64,000 nucleotides of DNA from Linepithema humile (Eukaryota > Arthropoda > Insecta > Hymenoptera > Formicidae): contig NC_090133.1 of the NCBI RefSeq assembly GCF_040581485.1, positions 23,772,139 through 23,836,138 on the forward strand. The letters are read 5' to 3'. Of this stretch, positions 39,577 to 50,235 are shown one piece after another (positions within the stretch are counted from its first letter, which is position 1; each line of letters begins with the position of its first letter). The notes below the pieces were generated by a model. It did no database searches. It saw only the letters and a list, made by a program, of their open reading frames with translations, and was not told the DNA's origin. A program made the position numbers and the translations under genes.

Positions 39577-42500
39577 AAGTAAATCAATGACCGAGTTTTT
39601 AGTTTAATCTAAGTTGTTTTCGAGATTTATCTATTCGTCTGCTTGCGCTTGACATAGATAGAAATTATTATTAAGAGCGAATAGTTCATAATATAACGTG
39701 AATAAATATAAATTGTGCATTTAAATGAAAATTGGTAAAAACACTATCTATTTGCGAATTTGCGATTTTACGATTTTATAACTGATGAATCATTTAGAAA
39801 TAAAACGACGCCACTATATTCTCGTAATTTCACGAAGCGCTTTACGAATAAATGGCTAATTCATTTATGGAACAGTGCTTAAAGTTCAATGAACATCTCT
39901 CTTCGTTCAGCATAAGATCATCAAACATTTATTTAATAGAAGAGTAACGGGTGGAAGAAAAACCCTAGAAACAAAGAGTAATTTAAGGAAAAGGAATAAA
40001 ATGATTCTATTTTACTTTCTCCGTATTCAAATATAGTGGTCTTCCTTGTTTTAAATTTTCTCAACTTTTCACGGCAATTTTCTCTTTCTACTTTTCCCAT
40101 AAATACATCTTCACTTAATTAGCCAGCTCGTGCGGTTTAGTGTGGAATCTCATCAACGTTTTCACCGATCGATTCGAGCCGTAGAGTATTGTTACGCGTA
40201 TTGTACGTGCTCTGCGGCGAACAATAAGAGACAAACGTGCAATCTAGACAAGAAGATGAAGAGGAAGAGTGAGAAAAAAAGACAGCCCTATTGAACCATG
40301 ACGTCGGCAGATCGCCTACGGAAAGACGCGGGGGTGCACTGCGACGAGTAAAAGGATACCGTTGAAAGAGGGAATAAAAGCTAACCGCCATAAAGCCATT
40401 GATAGGGGTCGTTCGAGTCGGTCGTTAATGGCATGGAAAAATAGCGAAAGCCAGCTAACTTTGCGCTACAGCTCGGCGCCGGTCGTGGCAGCTGCGTCCA
40501 GGATGCATCGTCGCAACAAATAGAGAGTACAACGGAGTACTATATACGTGGCCTTCACTTTTTCTGCTCATCTTCTGGCGCGTCAAGTCTTCCATCCTTC
40601 CTTTTTCAACCAGTCTCCCTTTCCCGCTGCGGTCGGCTAAACGTCACTACCAGAGGCAACGACGCGGATAGTAATAGTGCCGTTGCCGGTGATTGTAAAG
40701 TACACGTAAGGGGTGCGACGTCGACGACGGTTGTGACGGTGGTGTACAGTCGGGCGATTAAACTAGGATAGGGTTAGAGAAGTCGTACACGCGAAGAAGA
40801 AGGGATGGAGAAACCATGGAAAGTAACGACCACCGGCACTGTGTACTTTCTTAACTGTCCGCCGAGCTTTCGAATGAGCTTCATTTCAGTTCATCACCTG
40901 AATCAAGTGTACATACTACCCTGGTTGGTGTGAGAGAGATAGCGCTACCGTCATCACGTCGAATGTATTGCGAAAACGTGAAAAAGCTGAGAGCGGCAGT
41001 TTTCCAAGTGAACAATGGCTGAGATACTATCATATCGCGAAATACCAATTTCATTGATCAATGAGATCTGATAGAAATATGAATTTTACTGCGACGAAAT
41101 AAAAGCCCATATCTTCTGCACAATTCTGATATCAATCTTTTCTTTTTTTTTAATGTATTCATAGGTTCGAGTTGAAAGATAATTATCGCGTAATATAATA
41201 TCGATCTTAATAATATTTTATAAAAAAAAGATTTCTGTAAAATAAAATTGCGTTCTCATAAATGTCATTCGATTAACAAATTAACAACATGTTTTTTTTT
41301 AATAAACTTAACTTAAACTAATTCTCTCCTATTTTAATCCAAGACATTTTCACATACAATTAAAATTAAAAATACACCGCGATAAATCCAAACAGTAAAT
41401 GCCATATATTGCGTACGATGCTGCGTGAATCTTCACGAACGATCGGTCACTGCGGCTTATGAAAACGTTACAAGTTCGTGCATTATAATTGCATAACGTT
41501 TGCCCGAGCAAGGCGAATCTGCGAACATAATTTCCGGCCATAATAATTAATAAGCCTCGCATAGGGCGAATCTCTCTATACGCGGCCGTGGAAGGAAAGG
41601 TTATCGGGCGAATCCCCGGGATAGTCGGACTACTACGGGGCTTTCTCGATTCCGTCGCTCTTGCCAATTTCCGCGGCTACTCTTCTCTAATTAGGAGATT
41701 AATTATAACAGAAACGTCGGATGAGGATGTTTAATACCCTGCTCTAAACGCGATCGTTCCATTTGTTCTCTTCGTCAGCCATCGTTCCGCTCCTTTTCTC
41801 AATTCCATTCGTACTACTGAAAAACAAGTCCCCTTTATTCCAACAAAACGACGAGCTTCACTAATTACATTTTCCCACTCGAGAACGCGTTATTGTCGTA
41901 AGAAACGTCAACGATCGCGCGCCGAACGATATTTATTATTCCGCGCCAATTTCCAGAGGGTTATGCTCGGATTTTATTGAGCCTCTCAAGCAAGGAAATC
42001 CCTGCGACATTATCGGAACGTATCGCGCGTAATACAGATTCGTAGTTATTCGAGAGACCGAAGGGAAAATCGTCGGCACGAAGGCGACGACATCATCGTC
42101 ATTCGTCCAGACAACCCACTCGATCGCATTTTGTTTTCTCCAACTGCACTCACGCGTACAGCATTTCGAATACTCGTATCGAGTGCTGCTCGGTTGTATT
42201 TATATTTCTATGAATGAAATATGAACATATACGTACATACACGCGTGTACGAACACAAACATTGCTTCGAATCAGAATCTAGTTTGACTTTCTATGAAAA
42301 TTATCGATTCAATAATATAAATCAAACAAAGCACGAATTTTCGAAAAATATAAATTTGTATATGTTACAATTACACTGTGTAAAAATAGTCGTAAAATAA
42401 AATTAATATTTAAAATTTGCACTACATAGAGATTATTTAAATCGCTTGACGACGAAAAACGTCTTATGAAAATTTTTGTTAAAAAATGCATAAATATTGA

Positions 42501-43085
42501 TAAAATGTAGCCTCGCTATTCGTTCGCTCTTTAAGTTTTTGCTAACGAATCGTACAACCAGCTTTTCCAACACCTCGTTTCTCGATCGTGCTTAATTTGC
42601 GAGAGGGTTGGTTCGCCTGATGCAATCGTACCTGTTATTCGTTCCGCGCGTGGAGGTTTGCTAGTCTTCGTTGGGGAGGATTTACGACGTGTGCATAGCT
42701 CGGGCAAAACAAATGTAACGTCGACGTTTTCATTCCTCGTTGCAAAACGTCAGCTTTACTCACGTTTTTGGGATGTCAGGACGGACCTGCGTGCTTCCTC
42801 CCACCGACGAAAAATAACAGACTATCGACAAATTATTTCGTCAGAGTATTTTTACATTTACATGTGACGCGGATTTGTTCTATTTTTATTATAAAGAAAA
42901 CTGTATCAAATAAATAAAATATTTCGAGTAAAGCTTAATCATTTTCGATGTGTTGTATGTTGCTTTTTAATCTATTAAAACAAGGATACAAAATAATATA
43001 TATAAAATACTTATCCATTCGTGTATAGAAAAAACTAGAAAATAATTTCTCATGATCGATGATCTGTTAAACAACCATTAATTTT

Positions 43086-43113
43086 CATACAATAGATTTC
43101 ATACAATAGATTT
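43086..43113. repeat. 14-bp tandem duplication
   Basis: The unit CATACAATAGATTT occurs twice in direct succession without a mismatch. It lies at the end of an AT-rich stretch. Confidence 0.9.
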
Positions 43114-43430
43114 GCCGCATGCATTGTTTTGTAAATTCGTATGCGATTATCGCGCAATTCTTTGAGCCAATTTTTGTCGAGCGAATTTCATTCTACACGC
43201 GTCAACGACTATTCAGTTAGCGCGCACGATAAATTCCCTTCTTTCGACAGGTATTTCTGCAAAAAAAATGTCGCGAAAGACGAGCCCGGTACGCTAATTC
43301 GCGTTAGCGTCGATTCCGGCGATGCTGCCTGTCGACGCGAGGCACCTGCATACACGACATTTCAATCCGCAAGCGCCGAAAGCGGTTTATCGCTATTTTC
43401 TTTTTTTTTGTTCCGCCTCTTTTTTTTCAG

Positions 43431-43496
43431 CGCAGCTAGCCGACGCGTGTACCACGAGTTCCGCGCGGATACGCCCGGTAAAACGGTTATTCCCAG
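43431..43496 (+). other. Candidate 66-bp micro-exon
   Basis: A T-rich tract ending TTTTTTTTCAG at 43430 is followed by 66 bases and then CCCAG|GTGAGC at 43496/43497, a good acceptor and a good donor. Two of three frames are open: one reads AASRRVYHEFRADTPGKTVIP, the other QLADACTTSSARIRPVKRLFP. The length is a multiple of three. I do not recognise either peptide. It lies in a 360-bp plus-strand open frame (43141-43500) inside CpG-rich DNA, so openness alone is weak evidence. It is on the opposite strand from the ratchet sites. Confidence 0.2.
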
Positions 43497-45127
43497 GTGA
43501 GCACGTGGCGCTGATGGTGATATAGAGCGGGAAGGGAGCCGATCGGACAGACTCGAACGGATGCAGCGCCGATCGGTGGGACGGGCGATGACGAGGTTTT
43601 ATCGCTTTTTTGTCTTTCCTTTTTTCGAAAAAGCCGCCAGAAAGGAACTTTCGTCGCCGCTGCAGTGATGAATCCCGTCTGTCTGCGATCGCGACTAATA
43701 ATCAACGCATTGTCGCCTATTGTCTAATCGCGCGCGACTACCCGACGGCCTTCCTCTCATCTAATCGCAACGGCTTCTCCGTTGTTTTTTTTCCGCAAAC
43801 CCGAAAATAACAACTGGCAATAAGCCGCTTGTATAGAGCGCGAGCTTTTCCACATATTAAACTTGAGCCTCACCGAAATATCTGATCGACGCGATGAAAG
43901 GGGCACGGCGATACTCGACGATGAGCGAAACGAACAAGAATCGCCATCGGGAAGCGCCGTTTCGGCGATACGCTATTCGAGATACGTTCGAGCGATGCGA
44001 TATTGAGGCAGCCACGAGTCATTAAGCCGCGGTGTTATCAGAAGATGTAGGAGGGGTTCGACGGAGATGAGTGGAACACCGGCGCGAAGGCCAGCTGCGG
44101 GGGGCGGAGATGGGGCTAAATTGTCGAGAGTGGCAGTCGGGAGGGTTGGAGCGGGGGTGGATGAGGAGTGTCTGCTACGCGGTCGGAATAAAACAATGCT
44201 CTTCCTCGAGAGATGCCACCGACGCCGTCTCACTGCTACGTTGCTGCTGCTTCCGAGAAAAGAGAAAGAGGCGGAGTGGCTGCTTGAGACAGATTGCCCA
44301 GACTGATGTGTATATATGTATACATGTATATTGCCGGACCACCTGCACTTAAATAATTTAGAGGATCAGCAACGTGAGCGCGTGCGCGCGAATGCACCTT
44401 CATCGGGTTTCGACGTTTGCGATCGTCATCTCTAAATCAGTGTATTTCTTAATCTTTTCAAATATTAAAAAAACTTTGAAGTGCCGAAGACTGCATGTAA
44501 GGTATGATTTACATATGTTTTACGGATTCCTAAATATAAATTCGAAATGGATATTTGTACGAATTCTTTGAGAAAATACGCTCTGCGTTAAGCTTTAAAC
44601 TAAATTAAATGTCTCTCATGACTATTATTTGTATGTAAATGTTTACAAAAATAACCTGTAATCAAATGAAGATTGTCTGCCACAATATAATTTGAATGGA
44701 CTATAATTAATGCAATAAACAGATTGTATCGTTACAACGATAATCGTGATATTATTTTACGGTAGTTCTATGTACATAATACTCGCTACGGAATTGCATA
44801 TGCGCATGATTTTCACATTCACATATCCCAATAATTAATTCATCACCATTCTCCGGCTATTATTGTACTGATTTATCTGCAAGATTATCAGTAACATTTT
44901 GTCGGCAAATAGCCTCGATTATTGGGTGTTCAAAAGCTACTAAGCTTATTCCATTACACTGAGTCTTGTGTGTTTTCCTGAAATTTTAGACTGACGTTTT
45001 ATCTCTCTCTTTCTCTCTCTTTTTCTCAATATTAAAACACAATATTTATTTATAAAACGTTATACAGTAAATTTGCATACGTTATAATTTCTCGAATATT
45101 TTATCTGGCTCCGAATATTTTACCTAC

Positions 45128-45147
45128 TTTTTTTTTTTTTTTTTTTT
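45128..45147. repeat. T20 homopolymer
   Basis: Twenty consecutive T in AT-rich DNA. No adjacent element body was recognised that would make it the tail of a retroposon. Confidence 0.95.
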
Positions 45148-45680
45148 CGAAAGCTTGTAGAAAATGCTTGACATATGGAAATAAAATGTTTTATATAAGT
45201 ATTTTGAGAAAAAATACATAAGATAGAATGTAGACTTGTCCACTCAGCAGAAAATTTTCTCTGGAACTCTGCACTTTTGATATTGTAATAGCTTATTGGA
45301 AGTTGTCAATGTTGAACTTATAGATACTACTTGGAAATTATGCTTTCAATAATATTGTACATGTTTCTCTCGTGCGGCATTTTATGTCGACGTAATATTG
45401 ATAATATTAATACGATAGAAACCGCTTGTCTGTGCTCGCCAACATATCGATTGGAAGACAGTTATGGCAGCCTCGATTGCAGAGATATCGTTGGAGATAT
45501 CGTTATACTGGAATAAATGTCAGTACTTCTGGCATCGTTACAATTTCCTTCCAAATGTAAATGTCTTTTTATCACGGATCATCGTATTCAACGTATTTCG
45601 ATTCGCTTGACAGCTTGATTTAATATTTCATATAAAGCGTCGCATTTCCTGCAACTGCGATATATTCCATTTATGCAATG

Positions 45681-45704
45681 CCCCCCCCCCCCTCCCCTCC
45701 CCCC
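45681..45704 (-). repeat. C-tract with quadruplex potential on the minus strand
   Basis: C12-T-C4-T-C6 on the plus strand. On the minus strand the G runs satisfy the four-run, short-loop pattern for a G-quadruplex, and the plus strand could form an i-motif. It is isolated in moderately AT-rich DNA. Confidence 0.85.
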
Positions 45705-45772
45705 ACCGTTCGATTTCTGTATTTAGCGTGCGTTTTAAAATAAACGAATCTAAAAAGCAACGATAACGAGCT

Positions 45773-45790
45773 CGACGACGACGACGACGA
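45773..45790. repeat. (CGA)6 microsatellite
   Basis: Six exact CGA units; the third CGA/CGT-class repeat in the window. Confidence 0.9.
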
Positions 45791-46300
45791 TATCATCGAC
45801 GGTAATACCAGGCAGGATTATTTCCGTGCTTAGAAACAGCCGGCGCCGCGCTGATACCGACGCGAACGGATTAACAGTTTCTTCCCTGCAACCGGCAGCA
45901 GAGAGTACAAGAGACACTCGCGTCTTTATAGGATGATGCGAAGTGTATATCCCGCGCATCAAGAAGCGAGGGGGTTTTTGGCTCGAAATCTAACTTTATT
46001 CCCTTCCCCACATCTTGGCAGAGAAAAGTCTGTACTTCTGTCTTACGAAGAAGAAACAATGTCGATCGCAGTAAATCCTGGCAAAGAGAGCATCCGCTTG
46101 TTTCTTTTTAATACCGAGGGTATTGGCATAAGAGCAAACGTTTTGACGTGGGCTGCGCGTCGATCGTAGAGAGAGGCTCTCGCTCACCCCAATATAACCG
46201 CGATACAAAAGTCCCATTGCTCGTATTTTACTATCGTAAAGCAAATCTCTTTCGCAAAAAAATAAAATTAAAAAATAATGCAAGAAATATAACCGCTCAC

Positions 46301-46364
46301 TTGTGTTGGAAAAGATGAATAAAAACATTGACCAGAGCAGCGTTCACCGCCAAAATGGACTTAC
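46301..46364 (-). other. Possible short recursive-splicing cryptic exon, copy 1
   Basis: Downstream of the ratchet junction, on the minus strand, the next donor-like sequence conserved between copies is GTGAGC (46300 down to 46295), giving a 64-nt potential exon. Short cryptic exons just after ratchet points are known in flies and vertebrates to help define the acceptor by exon definition, and are usually skipped in mature RNA. The preceding bases (ACACAA) make a mediocre donor. 64 is not a multiple of three, so inclusion would shift a reading frame. It could equally be non-functional. Confidence 0.35.
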
Positions 46365-46392
46365 CTGAAACAGAAAAAATATTTTATATTAG
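46359..46392 (-). promoter_or_regulatory. Predicted recursive splice (ratchet) site, copy 1
   Basis: Read on the minus strand, this is a CTAAT branch-point-like motif (46392 down to 46388), a T-rich tract, TTTCAG ending at 46365, and directly after it the donor GTAAGT (46364 down to 46359). The inferred branch A lies 24 nt from the AG. An acceptor abutting a donor regenerates a splice donor after the first splicing step, the defining feature of recursive splicing in long insect introns. The donor matches the six-base consensus exactly, and the tract is close to the poly-T plus CAG consensus of fly ratchet points. Of all CAG|GT junctions noted on the minus strand, only this one and its duplicate have a full GTAAGT. 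A CAG|GTAAGT by itself can occur by chance; the duplicate with unchanged parts argues against that. Confidence 0.62.
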
Positions 46393-46537
46393 ACAAACAT
46401 ATCTCACATTAAATATTAATAAAAATACATGAGATTGAAAAATTTAAGAAATTTGAAAGATATCTTTTCGTATATAATACTAGCGTAAATTACAGCGAGA
46501 AACGAGTCTCATGTTACTGAAGATCCGTCGCGAGGAT

Positions 46538-49514
46538 CACGTATAGGTGAGAAAATTATGTTTTATCGTCTTTCTTCCCGACAGCGCTTCTTAAGATACG
46601 TAGAAAGCTTCGGGAAGAAACGTGGCACTGATTACGATGGATGATAATGGCGGACTCCCGATAAAGTGCGCCACAACGAGAGCGAGTTCGAGGGTCACGC
46701 ACGAGTCTTCGCGCTTTCGTAAGTATGCCTGCGAAGCGCAGCCGGTTTCCGCCAACAAGCCAAGTTGCAGTCAAAGTGCAGAATCGTGTAAATCGGCCGG
46801 TGCAATTCGTCAGGGGGCCCAACGATGACAATCCCCGTTTCACGCTGAAGATTAATAGCGATAGGATATGCAATCTCCGAATCTCAAGTGTATTGAACGT
46901 TTCGAATAATCCTCGCTTATGCATCTTGAAATGTATTTGCGACGTATTCAGCTGAGGCACGTCCTTACAATAATATGCGCTGGAATGTCTATAAATTTGT
47001 GAATATGTTAGAATTTTTTGTATCATGATATCAAAGTTACGTTTATCGTTCCGCCGTGTATAGCTGTTAATATTTCTTCGCTCATCGCGAATAAATTAAA
47101 TAGAAATATTTTATGCATGCGTTATACTAAAACGTTTTATCGATTTTGTTACACATTAAGATCGGTACGGTGATCGATAGAGCTTTATAAAGAAAAAGAC
47201 GGCTCACATTCAAGAACGTTTTGCTTCCATCGATCTCGAAAGAGAGAAGCCGCCCGCAGTGCTTTTATGTATTTGGTAAAACGGTTCGAGGTAGATTGTT
47301 GAACGACGCTACAGCACAAGCAGACTGACGGAGATCGATTGCCCAGTCTAGGCTTAGCCATTATCTCCGGGCAAGAGACTCGGCCTACGAGGGGTATCTA
47401 CGAGATTGCTTCAATTACAAGCACTTCTAACCATAAAAATGCGATTTAGCTGCATGATGAAACTATTATACTGATAGTGTATTAATATGCTAAAAAAATA
47501 AATTACCTTTCACGGAAATGTGACATTTGCTCACGTTACGACACAAAAATAATATTTCGTACACTGTAAAATTTATTCCATTTTTTTGCGTTGCTTTATC
47601 ATGCGAGTACTTTTTTTCTTCTCTCGTGTTATTTATAAAACTTTATATAAAATTAAAATTTTTTCAGACTAGCATTTTTCGACACGCAATTCTCTCCTCC
47701 CGTACAAAGTCTCGTAAACTGAGAAATATTTTACTTATCATCTTTTTGATCTTCGTCGAGTTCTGTTGTTGAAAGCTAGAGATGTTGGAGCCATAAATAC
47801 TTGTCGTTTTCGCTACGCGATTTCGGAAACGGAGACGAGCAAATATCCGTAAAATTGATACGATTACGAGCTTAGGTTCCAATCTACGGACACACAACGT
47901 CTTCCGTCTCGAAACCGAGTTTCCTCGATCGCGGTGTACCTATAGATCTTCGGGATACTTCGATCAGCGTACGGTATTAGGTACGTTCTATGTCTTATAT
48001 ATCGCGCTCACATCCGCTAAAGCGGAATACTCGACTGGGACAAGTTGGGATAAAAGGATCTCGGCGGACCGATTCAACACGATACTCTATTAAATGCATG
48101 GCGCCGCGAGCGAGCCTCAGAAGCCAAACTTTATCTTCGTCATGTCGGTTAGATAAACGGCGCGCGTTTCAGATGCGAAGTTTACGAGTATCGAACTGCG
48201 ATCGGGAAGATCGGTTTGCGTTGAGTACACGAGTTTCCTAACGCTGTGTACTTTGGTGGAAATCTCGAGTCTCGATATCCGATAAAACGATCGCACGGCA
48301 TCAAAATCCCTCGGGAGTCCCGAAAGCTTCTTAAAGATCCGAGGGACGGCCAGATTCTCTCACCCTCGGTATTTACGAGAATTTCTAAGTATTTATTGAA
48401 TAAACGCGGAAATTAAGAAAGCGGCATGTTAAACAAACTATAAATAAAATATAACCAATACCTTTCTTCTTTTTTCTGTCGAAACAAAATTTCTTTCAGC
48501 ATATTCTACGATGTACCTGTACGTATGTACATTAATAAATCACCGAGAACAATAAATACGTCTTGCTATAATTTCCTACATAACTTCCGTTTTGTAAGCG
48601 TAAACATTTTTTCATTTATTTTTACAAAATAGAAATTAATCAAAGCATTATACACGTTTGGTGATAGATGCGCGAGATGGCATGATAATAATAGTGCGTT
48701 GATGGGTTCTAATTCCTCTCCCGTTACATTCGATGATCAAAATTGAGCGCAGATTATTTCATAATGCGTTGATTGTGCGAAAAGTTAACGTGAACTTCGA
48801 TGAAATAACGTTACACTGTTCGCAGCGCGAGCATGATGATTTAACAGATAGACACTTCGCTTGTCGTTAAATTTATACATTCGTTGAAGATTATTATAGC
48901 GATTAAAATGCGCAGGAGTTTTCGGAAAACCAAAATGAGTTATTGTCGAAAGTCATTCGTATGAAACACAGCTGCAGCGCGTTTTACTGCGCCGGATTAT
49001 AGGCTTTATAGCGTAATTTAATGTCGCAGTTGAACAATTTGCAGCGCCGCATTACACGGAATTTCGTTCGTTAAAGCAAATACAATTACTGAGATTCCAC
49101 GGCGCCATAATTGGATGGGAATACCCGCTGCTGAAACTTTAGTTATAACGTATGAAGCGTTATCTGTTCAACGATATTTACTTATCCGGCGTTAATGCCG
49201 CGTTCTTAATTTCGTGAATTCGCATTTTGTCCCGTTCGTATGCTGATGCATTTAATTAACAGACGGATTAACCACGTATCTAATAAATGTACTAGCATTA
49301 TACAATACTTGTTTCAATACGTTCAATACATTTTCAATACAAAAAGAAAGAAATTGCGTGTGCTTGAAACTTATCTCTGAACAATACGCGTATCCAAAAA
49401 CCAACTTTGTAATTACAATGTTACAATAATGATAACTCAATAATGCTTCAATAATTAAGATTAACTGATATTTTGTACAAAATTAACAATACAAAAATAT
49501 TAAAATCTGATATT
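46538..49514. other. Intermodule DNA, no gene recognised
   Basis: Lies between the two splicing modules. The largest frame (46556-47026, minus, 156 codons) shows no motif and is overlapped by two plus-strand frames. A plus-strand GTAAGT at 46719 follows TTTC, not an exon-like G. 48400-49500 is AT-rich and plain. Confidence 0.55.
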
Positions 49515-49870
49515 ATAAAAATTGGTAGGTCTACATAGTAATTTAAAATTTACATTTTTTCATTGCAATGCGTTAAAATCATAAAAAATTGGTCTAGAAT
49601 GTTAAAATGTACATTTTACTCATTTTTATGCTTTAAAATATTTTCTCTATCATAACATTTGATAAGTCTAAAATTCACATTTTCTTTACTGCGGTGCATT
49701 GATATTTTAAATTTTAAATAACTGAATAACTGAAGTTCAAAATTATAAAATATAAGATTTCAATTCATCGCGGTAATTCTAGCCTGTCAAATGTAATAAG
49801 ATTCTAAAGCATAAAAATGAATAAAATGTACATTTCAATATCAATGTACATTTTATTTATTTTTACGCCT
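49515..49870. repeat. Composite direct and inverted repeat with foldback potential
   Basis: The AT-rich block is built from copies of a motif around 'aatgtacattttactcat' followed by 'ttttatgcttta'. Degenerate direct copies begin near 49521, 49588 and 49655 (spacing about 67 bp). An inverted copy at 49802-49835 pairs with 49606-49639 over 34 bases with two mismatches; weaker pairing extends to 49660-49705 against 49765-49800. A further direct copy lies at 49841-49870. The arms would form a hairpin with a loop of about 160 nt. It could be a decayed foldback/MITE element or a small satellite that suffered an inversion. No open frame lies inside and I could not see a target-site duplication. Confidence 0.6.
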
Positions 49871-50118
49871 CTTATATTATTATGTTATATTCTAATATGA
49901 ATAAAAAAAACCGATTTATCATTGTTCGTTTCAACAGTCTGAAAAAAGATAATAGATAAAATAGCATATATTTACTTGAACTTTTCGGTATAAAAGAAAA
50001 AAAGTTGAAAAGCTTTAACGAAATGATTAAAGTGACTCCACGGTGATTAAGGTAAACCGCTTTCTCGCTCCTGATTCTGAATGGAAATCGAGTTGACGGT
50101 CCTCCCATTGGTATAAAC

Positions 50119-50235
50119 ATTCGCTCGGGATTTTCCAGTGGACTACCGTGAAACTACTTGGACCAATTTTCGTGGACGTGGTAGGACCTTTAATGGCGAC
50201 TACGAAAAGCGGCAAAAAACCAGTGCCAATTTCCT
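50119..50235 (+). other. Possible decayed integrase-like fragment
   Basis: One plus-strand frame reads ...FVDVVGPLMATTKSG... before a stop at 50233-50235. A D-[VI]-[VAF]-GP-[LF] motif is typical around the first catalytic Asp of long-terminal-repeat retroelement integrases. No zinc-binding HHCC segment lies upstream (a stop occurs 27 codons before the Asp), and no second Asp or Glu motif follows. The short motif may be chance. The opposite strand and another plus frame are open here too. It lies 250 bp from the foldback repeat. Confidence 0.1.

Larger units (their letters stand above)
39201..46200. other. Mosaic DNA, no gene recognised
   Basis: Holds the hairpin at 39514, the micro-exon candidate at 43431 and the C-tract at 45681. 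GC-richer patches lie at 40130-40990, 41560-42100, 43140-43560 and 43870-44290. A G-rich stretch at 44097-44160 has several GGG runs with borderline quadruplex spacing. The rest is AT-rich. Confidence 0.55.
46222..46537 (-). repeat. Duplicated intronic splicing module, copy 1
   Basis: This block is repeated in the same orientation at 61070-61387. Similarity starts near a shared 'ttttactatc' motif, is patchy with indels up to about 46285, then is strong to about 46535. Shared stretches include 'aataaaaacattgaccag', 'accgccaaaat', a 36-base identical block at 46358-46393, and 'atatcttttcgtatataa'. On the minus strand the identical block is an acceptor fused to a donor (see the ratchet-site entry). 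Neither copy has a useful open frame. I saw no terminal inverted repeats or target-site duplication, so a duplicated intron segment is favoured over a transposon, but a degraded element with two surviving copies is not excluded. Confidence 0.85.
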
